This document shows, piece after piece, positions 1 through 8,123 of a stretch of 64,000 bases of DNA. A program made the translations under genes and the position numbers. The stretch is from the NCBI GenBank assembly GCA_002748155.1, contig PDRO01000003.1, forward strand, positions 1 to 64,000, in the 5' to 3' direction. The notes under the pieces were generated by a model. That model saw only the letters and a list, made by a program, of their open reading frames with translations, did no database searches and was not told where the DNA came from. Source of the DNA: Actinomycetales bacterium. GTDB taxonomy: Bacteria; Actinomycetota; Actinomycetes; Actinomycetales; Dermatophilaceae. How positions within the stretch are numbered: position 1 is the first letter of the stretch; the number at the start of each line of letters is the position of its first letter.

Positions 1-765
1 ACTGATATTGCTGCGTTGGATCTGCTTAAAGCGTGCAGTCCCCGAGTAGGACACGAGCCACTTGCCGTTGTGGCTGGCGAAGACGTCAGAACGCCCGTCA
101 CCGTTGAAGTCACCGATGAAGTCACTTCGCAGCACGCTACGCTTGGAGGCCCCGGACGACGTGCCCTTGTTGGCAGGGTCATGGACGACCCCGCGGATCG
201 ATGAGCTACCTCGAGACAACCTTCCATTCGAGAATTTATAGGTAGCTCTCCCATTGGCCGACCAGTTTTGTTCAACTGCGTTAACGGTAGATCCAACGAC
301 TGAGTCCACAATAGCAACGTGGCCCGCTGGGTTGCTCGAAGTGCCGGCATGAATGATCATGTCGCCCGGTACCAGTGCAGAAATGTTGCCGTTAGCCAGA
401 CGAGTCATGCCCAGGTTCCCGGCTTTATCATAGATTTGGTGCGCGTAGGAGACCCCAGCAAAGATGCCAGAGTGCCAACCTTGCTTCTGATAGAAGCGCT
501 GAGCAAGCTCTACGCATTCCCACCAATTGACACCTGGCCATCCGCCAACATGTCGTTCGCCCCCGCAATACGGGTCGGTGCTGTTCCCCTTACAGACGTT
601 GACACCTTTGCCGCCGAACCAGCTTGAGCCCGCCAAGACTGGTTTCAAACTCGCCCAAGCTGGTGACGCAGTAGCCACTCCGCCAAGGAGGCCGACCGCG
701 ACAGCGGTGAATGCCACTGAGAAACGCCGCATGCCGCCCCGTTTCGCGATGATAGCCCTGCCCAT
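1..765 (-). CDS. Secreted CHAP-domain cell-wall hydrolase with FG-GAP repeat (3' end outside window)
   Basis: The reading frame runs off the left edge after 255 codons. The ATG at 765 follows a good ribosome site (GGAGG, 6 bases upstream). Residues 1-39 form a signal peptide: basic start, hydrophobic core, AWA cleavage motif. Residues ~75-170 are a CHAP (cysteine amidohydrolase/peptidase) domain with the nucleophile in WWECVELAQ (Cys84), the histidine in GHVAIVD (His149) and the third residue in EQNW (~165-167). Such domains cut peptidoglycan cross-links or amides outside the cell. From ~219 the motif DFNGDGRSDVF is a calcium-type FG-GAP/VCBS repeat; more repeats probably follow past the edge. 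Base composition is less GC-rich than in the core genes, and it sits beside insertion-sequence remnants, so transfer is possible. The natural substrate is not visible. Confidence 0.85.
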   Translation of the reverse strand, partial: MGRAIIAKRGGMRRFSVAFTAVAVGLLGGVATASPAWASLKPVLAGSSWFGGKGVNVCKGNSTDPYCGGERHVGGWPGVNWWECVELAQRFYQKQGWHSGIFAGVSYAHQIYDKAGNLGMTRLANGNISALVPGDMIIHAGTSSNPAGHVAIVDSVVGSTVNAVEQNWSANGRATYKFSNGRLSRGSSSIRGVVHDPANKGTSSGASKRSVLRSDFIGDFNGDGRSDVFASHNGKWLVSYSGTARFKQIQRSNIS

Positions 766-956
766 TGGGACCTCCGTAACTTCGTAGGAGAAGACCTTCG
801 CGTGCTCTTCAGGGAGTTTATCATCCGCGTAGGGCTGGCCCACTTCCGGTGTGCTGCACGCCCCTCCAAGGCTTGCGTGGAGTATCCCGTCTCGGGGTCG
901 AACCGAGGACCCAACGTCTAGCCTCGGTGGGGTTGACCCGGTTTGGTGGCTACCAT

Positions 957-1560
957 TTATGCGGCTTCCATGGTGGCCAGCCGTTGCTCGAATGCTATCG
1001 GGCCGATCTGGCCGAATGCGCTGTGGCGGCAGCGTCGGTTGTAGACCTGCTCGATCCAGAAACTGACCGCGGTGGTGGCTTGGGCGCGGGTGGTGACCGG
1101 CTGCCATGGCGGGGGGGCTGATGCCCCGGATGTGTTGTTCACGCATGATCGTGGCGACCGTGTTGACCGAGACCACCTCGCCGGTCTCACGCGGGGCGGC
1201 GGTTATCCGCGGTGCTCCGCTCACCCCGTCCGAGGTGTTGTGAGCGAGACGGGTCTTCACCGCGAGGTCAGCCCGCCGAGCCTGGCGTGGGCCCGGTCCG
1301 GCATCCCGTTTGACCGCCCAGGCGTCATAGCCCCACGGCGACACCCCCAGCAGCTCGACCATTCGCCTCAACGGATCCCGGTGGTGGCCTTCTCCGCCGC
1401 GATCAGCTCGAACGCCTCGACGGGTTCGAGTTCTCGGCCGCCGCGAGGGGCCCGATATGTAGGTGATCTCGACAGCGTTGGGGGGTTGCTCAAGGATGGT
1501 CGCGGCGACGAAGGCCTCCCGTCGATAAGCCGGGGTGTACCTCTTCCTCTTTGTACCCAT
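957..1560 (-). pseudogene. IS3-family transposase remnant (orfA start fused to orfB pieces)
   Basis: Reading leftward from the ATG at 1560, the start MGTKRKRYTPAYRREAF is a typical IS3 OrfA helix-turn-helix opening. The frame then breaks. A second frame carries SGAPRITAAPRE and VATIMREQHIRGISP, the region just before the catalytic core of IS3 OrfB. A third frame carries WIEQVYNRRCRHSAFG and PIAFEQRL, the C-terminal end of OrfB, ending at the TAA at 957-959. The DDE catalytic segment between these pieces is missing. At least two frameshifts and one internal deletion make it non-functional. It is the older of two IS3 remnants here and belongs to a different subgroup from the element at 1626-3739. 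Confidence 0.8.
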
Positions 1561-1625
1561 GACGGGCATCCGCTCCTGCCAGGCCCAGAAGCCAGCTGAT
1601 CAGGATGTCTAGCAAACGGGGTCAC

Positions 1626-1992
1626 CCCAGCCTCGACCCTTCATGGTTGTGGGGGTGACAAGGCGGCCCGCGCGGCATTGCCGGCGCTGGCGGTGGTGGG
1701 TGTGTTCGGTCCAGGTGATGATGGCCGGGCGCAGCTGGGCCCGGGTGGACCACTGTCGTCGGTTGAGGACGTTCTTCTGCAGGAGTGCGTACAGCTTTCC
1801 ATGGCCACGTTGTCAGTGCTTGACTCCACCTGGTGCCCGCCGCGCCGGTCGACCGCGGTGCGCAGCGCTGTCACCGCCAACGACGCTGTCATCCGGGAGT
1901 CGATGCTGTCATCCGACGATCTGCCCCGAGTGGACGTCCTTGTGTCGGCGCACATGTATAGCTTGCTCTCACTGGTGGGGTGTTCGGTGTAG
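1626..1992 (-). pseudogene. IS3-family transposase OrfB, C-terminal remnant
   Basis: One minus-strand frame gives EHPTSESKLYMCA and SIDSRMTASLAVTALR, which match the start of the integrase core (usual form TDITEHPT..GKLY, followed by the conserved SRM.ASLAV.AL segment). The block that normally contains HSDRGSQF is deleted, because STDNVAMES follows at once. The frame then shifts into LYALLQKNVLNRRQWSTR, the conserved C-terminal LLQKNVL.R..W..R stretch. With the second aspartate region lost and two frameshifts, no active transposase can be made. It is probably the downstream half of the element whose orfA is at 3440-3739. Confidence 0.75.
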
Positions 1993-2052
1993 GGGTCGGA
2001 CCGGGGCGCCCGGTCAGCTTTGCGGCTGGTGGGTTTGCTCGGCCTGCTCTTG

Positions 2053-2086
2053 CGAACCGGGCGTGCCCATTCCTGAGTATCCGGCT
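2053..2086 (-). ncRNA. Group II intron domain V-like hairpin
   Basis: Read on the minus strand, this 34-base stretch starts AGCCGG and ends CCGGTT, with an internal bulge and the CACG-CCCGGTTC arrangement seen in bacterial group II introns. Domain V is the catalytic heart of the ribozyme and normally lies just downstream of the intron-encoded protein. Here it starts about 12 bases after the end of the maturase reading frame. The usual GAAA-type tetraloop is altered (centre AGGAAT), and the catalytic triad was not assigned. Its position supports the call more than the sequence match does. A covariance search would settle it. Confidence 0.5.
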
Positions 2087-2097
2087 GTGGGTCTGGT

Positions 2098-3435
2098 TCA
2101 GGCCGTTGGGGTGGGTGTCCGTGTCACCCAGGGGTTCGAGATACGGGTTCCTCGGGAGCGGTACCTGGCGGCGGGGACCGTTGGTGCGTGGAAGAACTCG
2201 ATCCCATCCGCGGTGATCGCCGATTCGGGCAGGTACCGGCGGATCACGGTGTGGGTGTTCAGCGTGGGGTGGCGCTTGGTCAGCCAGCCGACGCTCGGCC
2301 AGAAGGCGACGTGGTCGACGGAGGAGAAGGTCCGCTTAGATACCCCGTGCTGGGGACGTACCCGCACCAGATCCTGATCGCCGGGTTGAGCCGACAGGGG
2401 GGTCTGCGAGCGTGCGATGTGTCCTCCGGTGGGTCAGCTCCGGGTCTTCGCTGTGATCGACGCAAGGGACGTCTTCGATGGGTAGGTGGAGACAGTCTGC
2501 GTGGTCTGGCCGCGTCCTTGCCACCTCCGGCGCTGGATGCGCCAGCCGAGGACGTTGAACCCGTCCTCGATGTGGGTCAGGCGAGTCTTCTGCGCCGATA
2601 GGCGCAAGCCGATCGGGCGCCACCGCGTCGGCCACCTCGCCGAACAACGCTTCGGCCTCTACGCGAGGTCCGCGGACGAGGACGACGACGGTGTCGGCGT
2701 ACCGGAGCAGCTTCATCGTCGCGGCCCCGGCGCGTCGATGCTTAGCGCGGGTCCATGACAGGGCCGAGCATTTCCCACCTGGTGGTGAAGTGCTCATCCA
2801 GCACGGACAAGGCGATGCTGGCCAACTGTGGTGAGAGGATCCCGCCCCGTGCGGGGTGCCAGTGCGGGTGTCCCTGTTCAGCCCGTCCTCGGTGAGGACA
2901 CCAGCCTGAAGGAACGCGCGGACCAACCCCAGGACGCGCTTGTCGGCGATCCGGCCACGGACCCGCGTCATGAGGGCGGTGTGGTCGATATCGTCGAAAC
3001 ACGCCGCGATATCACCCGCGAACACCCACTCATCGCCGCGGTTGCCCGTCGTGGCGTCCTGGATCTCAGCGACCGCGTCCTGGGCTCGTCTTCTCGGCCG
3101 GAACCCAGAAGAGGCAGGGTTCGACGTCGGCCTCGACGATCGGCTCCAGCACCAGCGTCACGGACGCCTGGACAATCCGGTCCGTCATCGACGGACCCCT
3201 CAACGAGCGGGTCTTCCCGTTCCCCTTCCCGATGATGCGCTGACGCACCGGCAGCGGCGTGAACTCCCCCGGCCTTCACCTGTCGGCGCAGGTCGGCGAG
3301 CATCTCGGTCACCTCCTCGGCGGGAACGAATCGCGGCACGATCCCGTCCACCCCCGCAGTGCGACCACCCGTGTTACCCCGCACCCGGTCCCACGCCGCC
3401 ATCAGGAACCCGGGCTCGTGCACGAAGCTGACCAC
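2098..3435 (-). pseudogene. Group II intron reverse transcriptase/maturase, frameshifted
   Basis: Pieces in successive frames line up with an actinobacterial group II intron protein. AWDRVRGNTGGRTAGVDG is the RT-0/1 start. RQRIIGKGNGKTRSLRGPS and DRIVQASVTLVLEP are RT-1/2. AGDIAACFDDIDH is the RT-3 block with the first catalytic aspartates. RYADTVVVL is the RT-5 block, where the usual YADD has become YADT. HGVSKRTFSSVDHVAFW and TVPAARYRSRGTRI belong to maturase domain X. Several frameshifts and the changed catalytic aspartate show it is dead. The N-terminal ~45 residues are missing, cut close to the end of the neighbouring IS3 orfA. Confidence 0.8.
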
Positions 3436-3439
3436 ATCA

Positions 3440-3739
3440 TCAAACTAACGACCCGGATCGGCCATCTCCCAGGTACACCGCAGCGCGGCGCAGGACCTCG
3501 TTCTCGTGCGCCAGCAGCCGGTTGCGCTTGGTCAGCTCACCCAACGCCGGTGACTCCTCGACAGTGGTCCCGGATCGGCGACCGTCCTCGTTACCGGCCC
3601 AGGGCAGCCACCGGTGTCGACCGGACTCGCAGATCCCGACGTCCTTGGCCACCTCACACACGGGTGCCTCGGCCCGACGTGCCACCGCGATCACATCGTC
3701 GCGGAACTCTTTCGGAAACGCTTGAGGCGTGGTCATCAT
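3440..3739 (-). CDS. IS3-family transposase OrfA (helix-turn-helix subunit)
   Basis: This 99-codon frame starts at a pair of ATG codons behind GGAGG. The N-terminal half, FPKEFRDDVIAVARR and EVAKDVGICESGRHRWL, is the transposase_8 helix-turn-helix that binds the element ends. The second half, ELTKRNRLLAHENEVLRRAA, is the leucine-zipper-like segment used to pair with OrfB. The last ~12 residues (after VYLG) diverge from the family, where an AYLARD-like end is usual, because the sequence passes into intron-derived DNA. OrfA alone cannot transpose; the intact OrfB partner is absent. Only weak expression, or none, is expected. Confidence 0.7.
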   Translation of the reverse strand: MMTTPQAFPKEFRDDVIAVARRAEAPVCEVAKDVGICESGRHRWLPWAGNEDGRRSGTTVEESPALGELTKRNRLLAHENEVLRRAAVYLGDGRSGSLV

Positions 3740-3902
3740 CCTCCCTGCCAGGACTGACAGTCCTCACAAGGTCGGTGTCAACCAGACCAGGGGCAGACCC
3801 GGGGCCCAGCTCCGACGGTCGGTGTCGAGAGTCGGAGGGAGGAGGGCGGACCGAATGCCGCGCACATCGATGGGCAACCGCAAATAGTCCCCGCGCCCGG
3901 GT

Positions 3903-5849
3903 TCAGGCTGTCGAGAGACCGTAAAGGAACGCGGGCCGGCCGCTCCATGTCGTGGTGTCGCGCAGCGTGGCGCAGCTGACATCGAGCGAGTCGAAGGTCA
4001 GCACATGGGTGAGTCCGAACTGGGGCACAAGCTGGCAGGGGTCGATCGCGACGACAATGACGTCGAAAGCGGCATTGGACATCTTGGGGGGCCGGCCAGG
4101 GGCACCCGAGAAGTCGAACCGCAAGTAGCTGGCGCCTCGGTTCCAGACGAACTCCTGGGATCCCGTCGGGTCGAGCTTCGACCACTGCTCGCGAACCGGG
4201 CCGGTCACTTGATAGCCGCTGAGCGAGGGGACGCCGTTGGCGACGAGCAGCGCATTGAGGGCCAGGTCATCGCTGGCGAAGAGCACCTGCTCTCCGCCTG
4301 ATACGGCGGTTTCCTCGTAGCTGCGAACCAACCCGGCGGCGGGGCTGGCGCGCAGATCACCGAGGCCGAAGAGGACAGGATTGACCGAGAGGCCGGCCCA
4401 TCCGGTCACGACCGCGACGGCCACAGGTGGGAGCCAGTGCGCGCGCCATCGGGAGACCACGAGGATCAGCAAGCCGGTGACGACGGTGGTCAGGACAATC
4501 TGTCGCATGGACAGGGTAGGCAGCGCTCGGCGTAGATCCAGCACAGCGATCGCAGTGACCGCCGCACACACCACTGCGCAGAGCAATGCGTAGCGGGCCG
4601 AGGGCCCGGGGGGACGGACCTGCGAGAGCACGAGCACGAGCAGCAGCACCGCGAGATAGCCGAGCGTCTGGGTGGCCCGGATCGGCGTGACGAGGTTGAG
4701 CAGCGGTACATTGGACCCGATCGAGCCCCAAGGCAGCATGGTCCACGCCAGCCACACTGCGAGTGACCCGCCGAGGGCCCAGAGCACGGCCCGGCGGCCC
4801 GGCTCCAAGGCGGGCGATCCACGCAGCGCCGGCAGCAGGAGCACAGCCCACACGGCGCAGATCGCGAACGCTGACGTCACTTCACTGGCGTTGTGCAGCA
4901 GCGGCGGCAGGCGGTTCTGCAACTCGAAGAGCCCAGGGGCACCGAAGAGCTGATACGGATCCATGGGCATGCCGGTGGATCGCCTCAAACCTGGGTATGC
5001 CGTGCTGAGCTCGGCTTGCAGGGCAGGCAGATTCTCCCACCAGGTGCCTGCCAGCAGAAGCGCGCCTGCGGCTGCGCCGACGCCGAGGCTCGCGATAGCC
5101 GGGCGTCGACCGGCCCGGGGCACGACCAACCAGAGGACGGTAGCCAGCGCTATGGGCAGGCCGATCACCAGGCTCCACGGGACGTAGTAACTGGCCAGAC
5201 GTGCTAGTGAGCCACCGGCGACGATCGCGATGAGGATTCCGCGCGTCTTCCGGCCCTCGGCAAGCATGTCCCGAGCTATGACCAGGAGGTAGCTGCCGGC
5301 ACTCGCGAATGCCATGATCCGGGTCGGCATGAACGACCACCACACGGACGCCGGCGCTGCGATGACGAGCACTACCGCGAGCCAGGACAGGGGCCGAGTC
5401 GCACCGAGCCGGCGCAACAACGGTGGCAGCGTGAGTAGCAGGAGCAGCGTGGGGAACGCCCGGAACGCAGCGAAGAGCATCGCGTCCGGCAGCCACGGGC
5501 CCAGCCGCAGCAGGTTGCCTTCGGCGAAGAACAGCGTCTCGAAGAAGCCTCCCGACGATGTCTGGTAGATGAGGTCGGGGTCTTGAGCCAGCGGTGAGTG
5601 CGTCGAACCACCGTTGATCAACACCCCGAGGTCCAACGGCGAGGCGGCGAGCCACTCGTCAGATCGGATCGGTTGCGGGTCCCCCCACTGCCGGCCGATG
5701 GGGTGGGCCGGATCCTGACGCAGCATGGGCATGCCCATCGACGAGGTGCTGGCACCGGCGACCGTGACCAATAGGTAGCCGATCGTGGGCCCCCAGACCT
5801 CGATTCGGTCGGGCCATGACCCACCCCAGCGACCCGGCAGCCTTCGCAC
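3903..5849 (-). CDS. Large polytopic membrane protein, GT-C-like
   Basis: This 648-residue protein starts at a GTG. It begins with a membrane segment (GYLLVTVAGA), then a long extracytoplasmic-type loop with RSDEWLAASPLDLG, then roughly a dozen hydrophobic segments, and ends in a soluble domain with a predicted beta-rich look. The architecture (first helix, acidic loop, many helices) resembles GT-C glycosyltransferases of actinobacterial envelopes that use lipid-linked sugars, but no catalytic signature can be assigned with certainty. It shares direction with the MocA-type gene 127 bases upstream and may be cotranscribed with it. That would fit a role in building a surface glycan or glycolipid. 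Function remains unproven. Confidence 0.65.
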   Translation of the reverse strand: MRRLPGRWGGSWPDRIEVWGPTIGYLLVTVAGASTSSMGMPMLRQDPAHPIGRQWGDPQPIRSDEWLAASPLDLGVLINGGSTHSPLAQDPDLIYQTSSGGFFETLFFAEGNLLRLGPWLPDAMLFAAFRAFPTLLLLLTLPPLLRRLGATRPLSWLAVVLVIAAPASVWWSFMPTRIMAFASAGSYLLVIARDMLAEGRKTRGILIAIVAGGSLARLASYYVPWSLVIGLPIALATVLWLVVPRAGRRPAIASLGVGAAAGALLLAGTWWENLPALQAELSTAYPGLRRSTGMPMDPYQLFGAPGLFELQNRLPPLLHNASEVTSAFAICAVWAVLLLPALRGSPALEPGRRAVLWALGGSLAVWLAWTMLPWGSIGSNVPLLNLVTPIRATQTLGYLAVLLLVLVLSQVRPPGPSARYALLCAVVCAAVTAIAVLDLRRALPTLSMRQIVLTTVVTGLLILVVSRWRAHWLPPVAVAVVTGWAGLSVNPVLFGLGDLRASPAAGLVRSYEETAVSGGEQVLFASDDLALNALLVANGVPSLSGYQVTGPVREQWSKLDPTGSQEFVWNRGASYLRFDFSGAPGRPPKMSNAAFDVIVVAIDPCQLVPQFGLTHVLTFDSLDVSCATLRDTTTWSGRPAFLYGLSTA

Positions 5850-5976
5850 GCGCTCAACCTATCCTCGGGGCCACACGCAACGTGCTGGCCTGCCGGGGCA
5901 GGCCAGGTTCGTGCGGCGGCCGAATGGAGTCATTGCCTCTGGACGGCAACGCCGGGGATGGAGCACGCGTCATCGG

Positions 5977-6954
5977 CTATTGTCCGGCAGCGGCCACGTT
6001 CGATTTTGCAGTGGCTAATGCTCGGTCGACGATTTCGTGGGCCGAGATTATGGACGAACGCTCGATGTCCGCATCGACCTCACCGCGCACCAAGCGAACG
6101 AAATGGGCCAACTGGCTGACTAGCGGCTCGGCCCCCACTACTTCTGGCACTTCCATCTCGGTGACCTGCCGGTACCCGTCCCTGCCTTCGTTTCCGTCCA
6201 GGGTGAGGTGCCGGTAAGAGGTCACCCCGCGGCGCAGCAGATCCACCTCGACCATGCGCCCGATTTCCTGGATGACCAGCGTGCGCACTTTGCGCTGTCC
6301 GATCCGGCTGGCTGAAGCCGTGGCGATGGCACCGTCATCGAACACGAGAGCAGCCTCGACGACATCCTCCGCGCCCGGGCTGGAGTCTGGATGAAAGCAG
6401 CCGACCTCGACATTGATCGACTCCGGGCGTTTGCCGCCGAACAGCTGCGCGATGAGATCCACGTCGTGCACCAGCAAGTCCCACCCCACGCCGGTCTTGA
6501 TCCGAGGAGCGTAAGGGGAGTGGCGCTCAGCGCGGGCGTAGCGCGGTTCCCGCACCATGGTGCGCGCCACCATCACCGCCGGATTGAATCGTTCCAACAG
6601 GCCGCACATGAGAGGTACGCCACGTCGCTCAGCGACGTCCAGCACTTCGAGGGTCTGGGCCAGGGAAGGGCACACCGGCTTCTCGACCAGCACGGGCAGG
6701 CCGGCTTCGAGGAGCGGCACCACGAGGGCACGATGCTGTTCTGTCGACGCGGCGACGACGGCGGCATCGATCCCTGTCGTTTGCGCGAGCTCCGGCACCC
6801 AGGACGATCCGTACCGCTGCGCCACCGAACGACCTAGCTCTTCGCGAGGTTCGACGACAACAGCCAGGTTGGTGTCCGGGCCGGAGGCGATGACTCGGGC
6901 ATGGTTGAGGCCCATCGAGCCTGAACCAACCAGTGCGACATTGAGTACGGGCAT
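5977..6954 (-). CDS. Gfo/Idh/MocA-family NAD(P)-dependent oxidoreductase
   Basis: The 325-residue protein from the ATG at 6954 opens with a Rossmann fold, NVALVGSGSMGLNHARVI. A longer GTG/ATG start upstream would add residues with no family match. The EKP signature (VLVEKPVCPSLAQ) supplies the catalytic lysine of this family, followed by a sugar-binding alpha/beta domain (WDLLVHDVDLIAQLFGG). Members oxidise or reduce cyclic polyols and nucleotide sugars, for example WlbA-like dehydrogenation of UDP-sugars. The gene diverges from the flippase/LhgO/LpxA-like row. Its likely role is making a modified sugar for a surface molecule, but the substrate cannot be read from sequence. Confidence 0.8.
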   Translation of the reverse strand: MPVLNVALVGSGSMGLNHARVIASGPDTNLAVVVEPREELGRSVAQRYGSSWVPELAQTTGIDAAVVAASTEQHRALVVPLLEAGLPVLVEKPVCPSLAQTLEVLDVAERRGVPLMCGLLERFNPAVMVARTMVREPRYARAERHSPYAPRIKTGVGWDLLVHDVDLIAQLFGGKRPESINVEVGCFHPDSSPGAEDVVEAALVFDDGAIATASASRIGQRKVRTLVIQEIGRMVEVDLLRRGVTSYRHLTLDGNEGRDGYRQVTEMEVPEVVGAEPLVSQLAHFVRLVRGEVDADIERSSIISAHEIVDRALATAKSNVAAAGQ

Positions 6955-7109
6955 GATTTTTACCTGTCGTGAACCGTCGGCAGAATCCTGCCACAATCCC
7001 GGGTCTAGGCATGCCCGACTCGCCCAGCCGCGCGTGGGACAGGGTGCGACGCGCGGGCTGTTCTAGAGTGAGTCCCCGGTTAGGTCCAATTCCGTAGAGG
7101 AGGCGCCCG

Positions 7110-8105
7110 GTGACCGGTGCTCCGGACGGCTTAAGCACTACCCGGGGGCAGTTGGGCCGCTTGCTCCACGTCGGCCGGATCGTCCTGCTGCTCGTTGTCA
7201 TCGTCGCCGCTGGGCTGGCGCTGCGCAGGCACTGGGGTGAGGTGACTGAGACGGTGGCGTCGCTCTCCTGGCGCACATGGCTACCGTCGATGATGTTCGT
7301 GCCCATTGCGATCGGGTGCTCCACGATGAGCTGGCAGGCATTTGTCGACGAACTCGGCGAGCCGATCGGAGCCGCGCGAGGTGCTCAGATCTTCCTGGTC
7401 GGGCAGCTAGGCAAGTACGTCCCGGGGTCGGTCTGGGCATATGTCCTCCAACTGGAGTTGGGTCGACGGGCCGGGCTGGCCCGAGCACGGATCTTCGCGG
7501 CAACCGTCTTCTCGATCGCCGTGGCGGTTGTCGCGGCCCTGATCAGCGGCTCGATGGCCATCCCCGCGATCGTGCGCACCGACGAGGCCCTCAGCGCACT
7601 CACCTGGCTCTACCTGTTGCTTCCGGTCGGCGTGGTCTGCCTTCATCCGCGCATCCTGTCGTGGGCAGCTCGGCAGGGATTCCGCATCCTGCGTCGTCCG
7701 GCACCCGCGCATCCGATCCGGAAACGAGCGGTAGCCCGATCACTTGGGTGGGCGCTGGCGGCATACGGCTGTTTCGGGGTGCACTTGTGGCTGCTCACGC
7801 GGGAGGTGGCCGTTCCCACGTTCGAGAACCTCGGTCTCACCGTCGGGACGATGGCGCTGGCGATGATCTCCGGGCTGTTCTTCTTTCTGTTGCCTTCGGG
7901 GGCGGGGGTTCGCGAGGCGGTCATCGTCGCGGCACTTGCTCCCTGGGTCGGCATCGGGCGAGCAGTCGGGTATGCCGCTGTCTCGCGGGTCATGTTGACC
8001 GTTGGCGATCTACTCATGGCCGGTGGTGCGGCATTGCTGGCCGTGTTCGAGAATCGTCGGCATGGTCGGATCCCGCCAGATCCCGGACTCGTCGAGATCT
8101 CCTAG
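7110..8105 (+). CDS. Flippase-like integral membrane protein (LPG synthase TM/UPF0104 family)
   Basis: This 331-residue protein starts at GTG 7110 behind GAGGAGG. It has about eight hydrophobic segments. Two family blocks are clear: GQLGKYVPGSVWAYVLQLE in the first half and FFLLPSGAGVREAVIVAAL near the end. They match the membrane region shared by lysylphosphatidylglycerol synthases and the YbhN/AglD family, without the soluble synthase domain. Proteins of this kind often accompany polyprenyl or lipid glycosylation genes and are thought to help move lipid-linked precursors across the membrane. It is the first gene of the row reading into the LhgO-like gene, 18 bases apart, so it probably shares a transcript with it. 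Confidence 0.75.
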   Translation: MTGAPDGLSTTRGQLGRLLHVGRIVLLLVVIVAAGLALRRHWGEVTETVASLSWRTWLPSMMFVPIAIGCSTMSWQAFVDELGEPIGAARGAQIFLVGQLGKYVPGSVWAYVLQLELGRRAGLARARIFAATVFSIAVAVVAALISGSMAIPAIVRTDEALSALTWLYLLLPVGVVCLHPRILSWAARQGFRILRRPAPAHPIRKRAVARSLGWALAAYGCFGVHLWLLTREVAVPTFENLGLTVGTMALAMISGLFFFLLPSGAGVREAVIVAALAPWVGIGRAVGYAAVSRVMLTVGDLLMAGGAALLAVFENRRHGRIPPDPGLVEIS

Positions 8106-8123
8106 CTGGAGGAGAAGAACAAG

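Larger units (their letters stand above)
1626..3739 (-). mobile_element. IS3-type element interrupted by a degraded group II intron
   Basis: On the minus strand the order is IS3 orfA (3739-3440), a group II intron reverse transcriptase (3435-2098), a domain V-like hairpin (2086-2053), then the C-terminal part of an IS3 orfB (1992-1626). The orfA and orfB pieces are the outer parts of one element type, so the simplest reading is an intron inserted in the transposase gene, followed by decay. The intron 5' domains and the first part of its protein are gone, because the reverse transcriptase begins almost directly after orfA. Exact ends and terminal inverted repeats were not identified. All parts are broken, so the element is immobile. 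Confidence 0.65.

Noticed and set aside
3740..3902. Intact IS3 left end with terminal inverted repeat
   Set aside because: A small AGGACT-gac-AGTCCT dyad is visible near 3752, but no matching inverted copy was found near 1600, so no end could be assigned.
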